Positions 13,701 through 23,664 of a DNA stretch of 64,000 nt are shown piece by piece; positions within the stretch are counted from its first letter, which is position 1, and the number at the start of each line of letters is the position of its first letter. The stretch spans positions 310,001 through 374,000 of the forward strand of contig NOWV01000010.1 of NCBI GenBank assembly GCA_003344405.1. Direction: 5' to 3'. This DNA is from Trichoplax sp. H2. Its lineage: Eukaryota > Placozoa > Uniplacotomia > Trichoplacea. The translations under genes were made by a program, and so were the position numbers. The notes beneath the pieces are model-generated. The model was not told where the DNA came from. It saw nothing but the letters and a program-made list of their open reading frames with translations, and ran no database searches.

Positions 13701-14291
13701 TTGCTCAAACGATCAAATTTATTATTGGGACTAAAGGTCATTGCAACATTGCAATGATTGATAATCTTGTTGCTCGCGATATTATAATTATGATGGTGGA
13801 AACCGAGGAACTTATAGACAATAACTGATTTACCGCTAGACCGATTTTTACCATTAACGTAAATGACGATAACTGTTATTCTTTTATTTATTTTCAATTG
13901 CAACTTTCTAAAATAAAAAGGCGGCGAGAAATTTTGATGATTCATTTTACTATTTGTAAACCCCGGATGTTCGTTTCTCGCGAAGCTATTTTTTTTGTTA
14001 TTCTGATCAACCCTTAAATTTATTAATTATTTATTTATTTTTATATAGAATGAATAACTGCTATTCATTATCAAGATAAGTTTTATTATTTCTTTCTAAA
14101 GTGATTTACAAGAGCATTAATATCTCTTGTATCGCAATGACAGTGGCTACTTTAACTAACTTGAGAAAATGCTATCCTTTTCTTACCGTCCAATTTACAA
14201 TAGTATCTGGGTCTGCTCCATATTTTAGTTGTTTTTCGATATCGACTTCATGATCAGTTTCTTCTGAGATGTTTAAAGCTATCTCAGGTTG
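7773..14291 (-). CDS. ankyrin-repeat protein (5' end not found)
   Basis: Nine exons in transcript order: 14291-14187, 13168-13070, 10679-10581, 10298-10203, 9899-9798, 9381-9283, 9087-8989, 8300-8202, 7889-7773, giving at least 271 residues before the stop. Most exons are 96 to 102 bp, in phase 0, and code for exactly one ankyrin repeat, with the usual TALHFA/TPLHIAA, LLL and GANVN-type motifs. Ankyrin repeats bind partner proteins; no second domain shows a specific role. The first exon seen is a weak repeat with no methionine and has an in-frame TAG directly upstream that can only be part of an intron acceptor, so a 5' exon is missing. The last repeat is degenerate and the protein ends in a Cys-rich tail, FCRCC. 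The 2.4 kb intron at 10680-13069 holds a tandem repeat. The partner and pathway cannot be stated. Confidence 0.85.
11741..12660. repeat. six-copy ~134-160 bp tandem repeat in an ankyrin-gene intron
   Basis: Successive copies of a unit begin near 11771, 11929, 12088, 12244, 12392 and 12526, anchored on a TAAATAAAAGGTAAAAG-like core. Each continues with GCTAACATGAG, a GATCG(C)TATT segment, CTCGACAGATGTTTTAT, AGACAAGCTTGG and TATTATCGACAAGCTATCGAC. Spacing shrinks from about 158 to 134 bp through internal deletions. It lies wholly inside the intron between the second and third visible ankyrin exons. No coding capacity is preserved between copies. Confidence 0.85.
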
Positions 14292-16400
14292 CTAAACGTT
14301 GTGATTTGATAAAATTGCCATTGATTAGAGTTCAAGGCGATAATAATAATACTGCATTAGATGATATCAATTTACATCTACAATATATAACGACTATGAC
14401 ATTGGTCTAAGCTAGGATTACAGTAAATGATCAATGGTAAACTCAGTGTATCTAGGTGTAGAACAGTTGTATGTTATGGATGTACTATTGCCTACATGAA
14501 TGCACAAATTGTATTGCTAAAGGTAGATTTTAACGATGTGGTGTAAAATTTAAATAGAATATAATAAAAGTGAATTATTTCACCGTGTAGGCTATGATAC
14601 AATGATAGAAAAGGCTGATACATATGAATTCATTGAAACTATATAGACCTGGTCCATTATAGAATAGGACTATAAAAGATAGACGTTAATTAACGAACTT
14701 GAAAATAAAGCTAAAGATTGCGAGGGAAATGGAATGTACTCTATGTATCTGGCCATGAATCATCAGTTAAATCCATCCTATATTGGATCTCATACGCTGT
14801 GATTGATTGTACTCTACATTTATTATCCTATAAATGAAACGTAGGGAAAGTAAAAACTGGCATGAAATAGTAGCAAGCAAAAACTAAATAATGGTTAGCA
14901 GAACAGACCTAATTTACAACCCATTGACTAAGCAGAATATAGTCATAAAAATAACAAGAATTTGACGAATGCATGTCTATCATTGGGCGTGTAAATTTAA
15001 TAATGTGGAATATAAATAACGGTCATATCGAGATAACCATTAACTAAGCATAAAACGTGCAATAGGTTGGATAACTTTAACAAATTACTGATTGCCTATT
15101 CTTTTAACCTGATAACATTAAAATTCAATTGCGACCCAAGTCTACCTACGCACATTATTTGCATCGTCCGTTATGTCAAGACTATCAATATCGCCAAAAG
15201 AGATGGTGTCCAAATCCATCGATCTCTGGATATTCTTATAACGTACGTTATTTATATCATCCGTTAAATCAAGATTATCACTATTGCCACAGGAGATAGT
15301 GTCCAAGTCCATCGATCTCTGGATTTTTTTTTATGTCTTTAATATCACCCAAGTTATCTCCAACTGGCTAACGAGAATAACATATACACATCGATGCCAA
15401 GTGAAAGTGATCAACAATTTTTGATATCAATAAGACTAAATAGCTGCAGTATAGTCGTCGTTAACCGACTTTTTACTATAACTGTATAATCAATTCGACG
15501 ACAGTTGTGGTGTATCGAAGGCGGAAGCTAATACTAATGCTATATTGATTGCAAGTGTTTAATTAATTATTAGCAGGATGCAGTAATTGACGTTAGCTTG
15601 CGATCTAGGTATAGTAAGTTATCCTATACAATCTTGTGATCCAAAGCTACACTTTGGTATGTTATTGCAGCATGAATGTTATAGCACAGTATGGCATAAG
15701 CTGCCTTGAACAAGCCTTGCGATTCTCCTCGTCTACGTCAACAATTAGCATAACTGTATTCATATACGCTAAGTGTAATTGATAGTCTTGCATGTCATTA
15801 TACAAGACAATTTGCAACTGGGAGTATACTGATGAATTAGACTTGATTGCGATTTCATGTGTATGATAGAATATGCGTCGATTATCCACTAGGCTAATAG
15901 TGCGCGTCCTACTTCTCTAATTACTAATAAGGCCAAAAATTACCTTGGCACATTATACAGTGCACTGTATATCCAATATAGAATTAGTGAACGACATCGG
16001 CATATTCCAATTCGGTCCATCGGTATACGCTAATTTCTAGTGTCGTTAAAAGTCAAGCCGAAACCCGGACTCGAGGGAGGGATTCGCTTTCAGTAATTCT
16101 GTTGTGATAGAGTGATGATTGTATAGCGATTGCACTCATTTTCGGGTTAGAAAATCGACAATTTGATCAGGTTTTATCGCGTTCGGATTGCATTTTTACT
16201 CCATTTAAGGGCTCACTAAGTACTGTACAGTATTTTATAATGTTATGATAATGTAGGTAATATCATGATGGCTCATCTTCTCTTGCACTTATTATTAAAT
16301 TATTATTTCAATTATTTTATGTGCATAGATTCATTGAATGGATTTAGCTTTAGATTGTGATCCAATATTTTAAATACACGCTGTAATGGATGGCTACTAC
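14292..16400. other. region upstream of the ankyrin gene, no exon identified
   Basis: The missing 5' exon and promoter of the minus-strand ankyrin gene should lie here, but no ATG-containing segment with a convincing phase-0 donor could be chosen. A minus-strand open stretch at 15662-15889 has no recognisable domain and is unlikely to be coding. A short tandem duplication at 15155-15334 is listed separately. Confidence 0.4.
15155..15334. repeat. two-copy 93 bp tandem duplication
   Basis: A segment starting TTATTTGCATCGTCCGTTA at 15155 recurs diverged at 15248. Both copies contain TCAAGA(C/T)TATCA, a GAGAT(G/A)GTGTCCAA block and the identical stretch TCCATCGATCTCTGGAT. The offset is 93 bp. 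It is non-coding as far as can be seen. Confidence 0.8.
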
Positions 16401-16419
16401 CGAAAGTAATTCTTATTAT

Positions 16420-17060
16420 ATGAAGGGGTAGAGGCGGTAGCAAAAAATGACGATAGTAGTGATTCTACTAAAGAAGTAATAACTATTCTCCTTCATGGTC
16501 ATTTAGAAATTTACCCGCATTGTGGATTTTACGGTTTACGATGCCAAGCAACTATTCGTTAAACTATAATTATAATTTTTTAATTGCATTAAAGGCTTTT
16601 ATCAATCGGTAAAATTTACGGTACTTTACCAGTGTAGTAGTAAATATACAGTACTACATTTTATGTATTGTAAAGGATATATAGTTGATTCAATAATATT
16701 GCCATGAACAACGACAAACTTTACTTGATTCCTGAGATGTACTGTATTTCTTATTGGGTCTAGTGATGATCTTTCGCTCAGGTGTAAAGCTAAATGCTTG
16801 TATGCTGCTACAAGTACGGCAATTGGTAGTCGTCAATCTCTTGCTTCAGTTCATACAGGCAAAGAAAATTTTAGCTTGTCGTAGCCGCTAGTGGTCATTT
16901 TATCCATCGCAAATTCTAAAGTTATCCTGTATCTAATTAAAATGATGTTTTCTAATGATTGCGTAAAAGACGACTTGAATTGGATTTCAAGGGTGATAAA
17001 AATGAATATTATTAACGGTATTGTCAATTTTATTAACTTAATCGAGCTGATGTGTTCATA
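16420..17060 (+). other. weakly coding-like segment, possible gene relic
   Basis: Two stretches on the plus strand read as mixed-composition peptide rather than the Ile/Tyr/Asn-rich noise typical here: about 16420-16560, containing LLHGHLEIYPHCGFYG, and about 16760-16980, interrupted by a stop. No domain is recognised and the phases do not connect to the neighbouring genes. This may be a decayed exon or chance; it should not be treated as a gene. Confidence 0.15.
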
Positions 17061-17216
17061 TTGAACTTCTTACTGCTAGCAAAGTACAGTAGGTCACTGG
17101 TCAGAATTGAATATTGCATGGTAGATATAGCAGTAGTGCGGGTGTACCATTTGTTCATGAAAATGCATATTAATAAAACGTGCCGTTACACTACAGTACA
17201 GTACTGTATGTTCCAG

Positions 17217-17245
17217 AATGAAAATGCATAATATGCATTTTCATT
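17217..17245. repeat. perfect 14-bp-arm palindrome beside the minisatellite
   Basis: The arms AATGAAAATGCATA and TATGCATTTTCATT are exact reverse complements separated by one base. A related half-copy (TGAAAATGCATATTAAT) occurs about 60 bp upstream, near 17158. It abuts the first unit of the GATGGCAAAG/GTACAGTAC array and could seed a hairpin or cruciform. Confidence 0.8.
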
Positions 17246-17254
17246 TAATTTATT

Positions 17255-18060
17255 TTTCAGATTTTTTGATGGCAAAGTACAGTGCTGTACAGTACTGTGT
17301 ACAGAAATTCATAATTCCTCAGATTTTTCGATGGCAAAGTACAGTACTGTACTGTACTGTGTGCAGAAATTAATAATTCTTTCAATTTTTTGATGGCAAA
17401 GTACAGTACAGTACAGTTCTGTGTATAGAAATTAATAATTTTTTCAATTTTTCGATGGCAAAGCACAGCACTATGTACAGAAATTCATAATTCTTCAGAT
17501 TTTTCGATGGCAAAGTACAGTACTGTACTGTACAAATCAATAATTCCTTCGATTTTTTGATGGCAAAGTACAGTACTGTGTAAAGAAATTAATAATTCTT
17601 TAAATTTTACTGTATAGAAATTCACAACTCTTCAGATTTTTCGATGGCAAAGTACAGTACTGTACTGTGTATAGAAATTAATAATTCCTTCGATTTTTCG
17701 ATGGCAAAGTACAGTACAGTACTGTACTTTGTACAGAAATTCATAATTCTTTCAATTTTTCGATGGCAAAGAACAGTACTGTGTACAGAAATTCATAATT
17801 CTTCAGATTTTTCGATGGCAAAGAAAGTCAAGACTACAGAGTGCGTATAGAGTACAGTTCTGTGTATAGAAATTCATAATTCTTCAGATTTGTCGATGGC
17901 AAAGTACAGACTACAGAGTACAGTATAGAAATTAGAAATTCAGAATTCTTCAGGCCTTTCGATGGCAAAGCACAGCACTGTACTGTACTGTACCGTATAT
18001 AGAAATTTATTTCTTTACAGTACAGTACTGTATGTCTTAATAATTCTTTCATAGACAGTT
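17255..18060. repeat. ~60 bp minisatellite with GATGGCAAAG and GTACAGTAC blocks
   Basis: The core GATGGCAAAG occurs 12 times, at about 17268, 17330, 17392, 17454, 17506, 17559, 17643, 17700, 17762, 17814, 17895 and 17961. Spacings are mostly 52-62 bp, with a few of 66-84 bp. Each unit runs TTCAGATTTTTCGATGGCAAAG, then a variable number of GTACAGTAC/GTACTGTAC blocks, then a GTGTA(C/T)AGAAATT(C/A)ATAATTC tail. The main length variation is in the GTAC block. Open frames predicted across it on both strands are repeat translations and not genes. Confidence 0.9.
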
Positions 18061-18094
18061 GGGGTAAAGTTTATTGAATGTGTCCGTGAAGTTA

Positions 18095-18310
18095 GTGTAC
18101 AGTACTGTACAGTACAGTATGATTTACATTCAGTACTGTACTGTACAGTGTACAGTACAGTACCTCCAGCCTCGAGTACCGTGGACTACAGTACAGCACT
18201 GTACACTGTACTGTACAAGGATAGTCTCTTGGATGGACAGACAGCCCAGACTCATTTCGGCAAAATATTGTGGCAAACACTTCGTTCTGACAGTACAGTA
18301 CTGTACTAAA
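18095..18310. repeat. dense GTACAGTAC/GTACTGTAC palindromic tract
   Basis: After the ordered array ends, the palindromic GTACAGTACTGTAC sequence continues without the GATGGCAAAG spacer, for example at 18098-18120, 18132-18162, 18187-18220 and near 18291-18308. Because GTACAGTACTGTAC is its own reverse complement, both strands read alike. Intervening sequence is noticeably more GC-rich than the surroundings (GGATGGACAGACAGCCCAG and similar). Confidence 0.8.
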
Positions 18311-18319
18311 GTATGCAGA

Positions 18320-19060
18320 CAGTCGATTCTGAATTGAAGCATTTTTGCTCAATGAAGTAATACTCGTCCTATACTGTAAATTGAATCTTATTATCTATTC
18401 CTAAAATTCGACTTGGAAACAGCTATATAAGATCGTCAATGCTATTTAAATTAGTAGCAGTGAGTTCGAAAATGGACATGAAAGATTCATACTAAGTAGT
18501 CATTTTTCGACATTGACGACCTCATTTGGTAAAACAATATCCGTCCATCCGAAGGACTGATCACGGATCAGTTTTAGTCTTCTTCTAGCAGTCCATCAAA
18601 GTACCAGTCGGTACAGTAGTACTGGCACTGGCAGGGACAGGGACTGCTCAACTCCAAATTCTCTCCTCAAAGCCGTCACTAAAACTATTTCCCCTTTTCT
18701 TTTAGGAGGGAGAATTTTGAGTCGAGTAGACATGGGGGACTGGTCTACTGTGGTGGATTCGGTGCCACCACCAATTGCTATCACATGACAGTGTCATGAT
18801 AATGAAAGTACTGTAGTGATACGTGCCAACGTACTGTAGAATATATACTGTACACTGTATTATCGTTAGTAAGGATGAAACTGTATGGCAAATATGGATG
18901 TCGACAGTAGAGTGTGCCGTGACAGACATACAATCCGGTTGAAATGACTAGTAAAATAATTGGCCTGCTCATTATTACCACGATAATCAACGACCCCTTT
19001 GGTGGCCGCTTTCTTTCTATTTTATTAGTCCTTGGGGCCAGTTGGGGGTACACTCGTACA

Positions 19061-19092
<32 letters not shown>

Positions 19093-19836
19093 CATACCAC
19101 TACAGTAGGACTGTCTACTCAATCGAATCGAGTGGAAGCAGCAACAGTTGATGGATACAATCATCAAACCTTGGCTACGTCTTTTAGCAAAAATTCTGCA
19201 TAATTTATCAGCAATTCAACGTTATCCGGATTGGATTTTACTTGTGAAGATTAAAACTATCCCTGAGATCAGTTTTAGCTTGAGTAAGTTGTCAGGAAGT
19301 TGTAGAGGCTTGCAAGGTGTTGTCTACAAAATCGATGATATGATGATATGTACACTGTGTTTACCTTTCCAGAGACGAAAGTATTGGTAGCAATCCATAC
19401 AGTAGAAGTGGATGCAAGATTTACATTGGATTTGATACTATGTTTTATTTTCTGTCATTATCATCTAGCTCTCATGTCAGACTAGTTTCTATGTTGAGAA
19501 GGCAACAGGATCAATCTTGGTGGATTATTGACATTACTTGGAGTGTCTTTGACTCTTTGCTTTTTCATAAACACCTTGTACGTACGCCTATGTCAATCAC
19601 TTTTACCGTGACAGCTTTCCTTCATGACTTTCGATAGTAGTTTTTTAGTGTCTATTTTTGTCAAATACGAACAAATTTTTACTAACTAGATTTTCAACTA
19701 GACCACTAGCTGTAACTCAGACCATCATGCTTTTCTTTTTGGGGGGGATTACTTCAATTTGGTATTTCATACATAGATTGTAACAGGCTATATCTAGTGG
19801 ACAACGTCGTGTATACCGCACTGGATATACAGCTGT
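18320..19836. other. 5' flank of TRPML, GC-richer patch
   Basis: No gene recognised. The part at about 18550-19140 is less AT-rich than the rest of the spacer and has scattered GTAC motifs. Its open frames on the minus strand (18596-18784, 18781-19167) are Ser/Thr/Tyr-rich with no domain and a GA-repeat translation, and are judged spurious. The TRPML promoter and 5' UTR should fall towards 19836. Confidence 0.4.
19071..19089. repeat. (GA)n dinucleotide microsatellite
   Basis: An uninterrupted GA run of about nine units spans the 19080/19081 boundary. A second, shorter GAGAGAGAG run occurs near 20183 inside the first TRPML intron. Confidence 0.9.
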
Positions 19837-22800
19837 ATGGAAGTGGAAATTCCAATTATGGCAAATCCAGCGTTATCGATTGACACAGGTGCAGCAGCCA
19901 ACCTAGATACAAATTCTGTCTCCAATTCCGTTGCAAACCATGAGCTTTCTGCTGCCTTTAACTTATCCGATCATCAAATGAGGAAGAAATTGCGTTATTA
20001 CTTTATGAATCCATTGGAAAAATACGAAGCCAAGAAACGAAAACCATGGAAATTAGTATTTCAAATTGTCAAGATCGTCATGATCACAGTTCAGGTCTGT
20101 TTGCTTAATTTCAAATGCTACAGTTTACAAATGATGTATAATACAGTACTGTAGTACACTGATTATAATTATAGTATATACAGAGAGAGAGATATTAGTG
20201 CTTTTCCTCTGGTCAATTTTGCATAGAATAACAGTAATAAAACTGTAATAAAAATACTGCTTTCATTCGTGTGTTTCAAAAGCACTAGCACGTTGCTGTT
20301 TTGAACAATGACCAATATCGAGAGTCTTAATCAGACTATACGAGTATTCTTAATTAATTAATTATTAATCTAGTACCACACCAATCAGAGTAGCAATTAA
20401 TAGTTGCATAGCAATAATGATGACGCTATGATTTCAGTTAACATTGGGAATTTTGCATTGCTATACTTTATTCTCAATGTTTATTATAAGTATGCGTATA
20501 TCTTGTACATATGAAATCGATACCATAATCTATAGACTTATCAAGTTACATTTTATACTCGTATTGCGCTAGTTGTGTGTATTTAGCAGTTCACGTTTTC
20601 AAGTGGTGGATTTCATCAATGATAATCGAGAAACATTAACCCACTATTTCACTGGAAATCGGACGGTATATCGCGTCGATCAAATTATACAACAAATTAA
20701 TCATACTTTTTTTCAGGTACACATAGCATTATAAGCAATTGTTATTAGCTCCTTCACCAAGCTCCTTTATAATGTTTACATGTATGTGCTGTTTTTAATA
20801 TGTGAATCAATTTCCTTTCAGTATGCTGCGATAGCAGACACAGCCATTGGAGCATATAATTACCCCACAACAGATGGAAGTGTACCTCCTATTGAATTTT
20901 GTGTTAAGAAATATGCTAACCTTACTTTTCACGCACAAACTCAACAGTACCGTTTCAACACTACAATTTTAAATAGTAAGGATGAAAATTGAATAACCAC
21001 ATCAACGTGTAGCTTGTACAATACTGAATCCTGAAATTTACCGTTGATCGAAACTACTATGCTGTTGTTGATTAATCAATGGGTCAATTACATAGCTAGC
21101 CAGTAATGCAATATCGTCTTAATTATACAAAAGTGCCGGTATTAAAAGCTTATTGATTTACTTTTAATCACCTAGATTTACTGTAATACTTTATTTTCAA
21201 AACTGTGATTTAATCATATTTTAAATACAACAAATTCTACAAGTCTGTTCATAGTCATACTTAGCCAACAAAATTCGATTTGTTTGCTTAATTTGCCCCT
21301 AGGATGATGTATAGTTTAAAATGATTAACAAAATATTTACTTTACGATCTCTGCTACTCTATAATGCTTAATTTTCTTACTATTATTGTTATAATTCGCT
21401 TCTTTCCTGAATAGCCTGTGAAAATGCCACCGGTCCTATTGATCCTAATCAAAAATTACGAAGCTTCGAATTGACTTTACCACAAGATTGGGATAGGTTT
21501 GCCAACTTACTGTGTTAAATAGTATATAGTCCTACTTAGAGTATTTGAAGGTGCATAATCGTTAAGATACCTCATTGTGTAATTGACCTGGCGAAGAAAA
21601 GATATAATTGTAATATTTCATAATAATATGTTTTATCTCATGCAATATAGAATCATTATGATATCAATGAAGTTCTCGTTAAAGACTATCGATCTACGAC
21701 AAATTCAATTTTATAATGACCCAGATTGTTACGATTTAACCATTAACGTATGCTATTTCCGGAAAAACTATAAGTTATCGCATGCAAATTTTAAATTAAG
21801 ACACTGTGCTAATTTGCCATAAATTTCGTAAATACTTGCTTGCTAGGTATCAATTGATAACTCAGATCATGATGGGAAAGCGCTAATTGATGTACGGCTT
21901 GATCATAGGCGATACCTATGTTCGAAGAAATCGAATAAGCTGGACGGTTAGTTTGAATATGTATATTTAAACACATTTATTATAACTTTGATGTAATAAA
22001 TGATATTATATTTCAGAACTTTCTACTTATTCCATTACTGGGATCATTATTGATGTGATTGTCATTATATCTTGCTTGGTTTCGAGCATATTATGTTTAA
22101 GATCAATGTTTAAATCCGCTCTCATTTCGATGGTAAGAAAGTGACATCATTTGTTCCAATTATCAACAAATGTTTGTCTATCTTATAAAACTGCGATAAT
22201 TAAAACTACGGCTGATTTAAAACCATAGCAATGGACTTTATATTTTTGGGAATTTGAATGCTAGATCGTATCAGAACACTTTAAAAATCAGCACAATAAA
22301 AGTCTAACCCTCGAAGAAAGAATGGAATTTATAAACTTGTGGTTCATAGTTATTGTAGCTAGTGATAGTTTAACTATAATTGGGTCCGGCTTTAAGATAT
22401 TTATAGAAGCTGGGGTGAGTTCCTTATAGTATGAAAAGCTCGTTTTAATGCATCAGTAGAATATAGTTATCGTTAAAATAAACCACGTTCTTATGATTTC
22501 AGGACTTTCACGATTATGATGGTTGTAGCATCTTATTGGGAACGGGGGTATTATTTGCTTGGATTGGATTCTTACGATTTTTAAGTTTCTTTCGTAAATA
22601 TAACGTAAGAAACGATATATGAACATAATAGGATAATCTTTTCAGAACTGTGGCATGTATTACAAAAAAATACGATGTACTTTCTTTAACAGATTCTTAT
22701 CGTTCTTTTTAATTACTATTTTAATGATAGATTCTCCTTATAACCCTGAAAGCTGCTTTTCCTAGTGTCTTGCGTTTCATGTTTTGTACTGCTTTCTTGT

Positions 22801-23664
22801 ACATGGGCTACGCATTTTGTGGGTGGATCATTCTTGGTCCTTATCATGAAAAGGTATAGTAATATATTGATCAGTCCATCTAATAAAAATTGATAGTAAA
22901 TAAAGTAAAATTTTTGTGTCACTGCACTTCAAATTAAACAAATTTTTGTTATACGATTATAATACTAACAATTATGTGATATTGTTTAATGACTTACTAT
23001 TTAGTTCCGGACTCTAAACACTGCATCTGAATGTATGTTTTCTCTAATCAACGGAGACGATATGTTTACAACATACAAAATTATGTCCAAGGAAAGCTAT
23101 TCGGCCTGGCTTTATAGCCGAATCTACTTGTATACATTTATTTCATTATTTATATACGTCGTCTTGAGCTTGTTTATATCCATTATCAGCGATACCTATG
23201 AAACTATGAAGGTACACTATATAGCTAATGGTTATAAATAACTAACCAATGTAAAATTAAGAGCGATGAATTTATAGTTGTCATGCCCTGTTTGTAATTT
23301 ATGTTTGGATCTCTTATTATAATAGGATTGGCCAGATATTAAACAACAATCATATTTACATGAATTTGTTTCGAAAGGAGGACCTATAGAACCGTCTTCT
23401 TATCGAGATCCAACGTTTGATACTTTAAACGTCTGTAACTGCGGTACCACTAGCAGATGCTACAATATATCAAATTGGCTTGCTTTCCTCTGTTGCTGTA
23501 ACAGGTACATTTACTAAGTGATATCCATTATGTTTATTGCTGTTGGAATGTACTGTACGTACTTATGCTTACAAGGTACATACGATCGTTAATTATGGAT
23601 TTATGGTTATAATTTCAGTTCTGGAAGACGGTTACTTGTCAACTTCGATAGTGAATGTCAATGA
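19837..23664 (+). CDS. mucolipin-type TRP cation channel (TRPML)
   Basis: TRPML channels release Ca2+ and other cations from endosomes and lysosomes. Thirteen exons join with consistent phase to 585 codons: 19837-20094, 20573-20716, 20822-20975, 21415-21496, 21651-21747, 21847-21946, 22017-22132, 22265-22414, 22503-22604, 22731-22853, 23005-23211, 23326-23504, 23619-23664. The cytosolic N-terminus ends in a basic run ([15 protein letters not shown], residues 49-72), the region that binds PI(3,5)P2 in the family. TM1 follows (about 73-92), then a luminal domain with paired cysteines to about residue 282, TM2 (about 283-305), TM3 to TM5 (about 339-430), pore helix and filter with NGDDMF (458-463), and TM6. 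The tail has the Cys cluster CCCN, a likely palmitoylation site, and ends [12 protein letters not shown]; its LLV matches the C-terminal dileucine lysosomal signal of mammalian mucolipins. Length is normal for the family (about 550-580). Confidence 0.95.

Noticed and set aside
17255-18060. Regularly spaced repeats resembling a CRISPR array
   Set aside because: Spacers are not unique, spacing varies, the DNA is clearly from a eukaryote with introns, and no cas-like gene is present; it is a minisatellite.
17257-18352. Open frames on both strands through the GTAC repeats
   Set aside because: They translate the repeat unit itself, occur in several frames at once, and show no domain; palindromic repeats commonly stay open by composition.
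18596-19167. Minus-strand open frames in the GC-richer patch
   Set aside because: They overlap one another, have biased composition including a GA-repeat translation, lack conserved motifs and have no splice partners.
20437-20490. A 52 bp candidate TRPML exon after TTTCAG near 20437
   Set aside because: Its phase does not fit the next exon, while the acceptor at 20571-20572 gives an in-frame exon that matches the end of TM1 without any extra exon.
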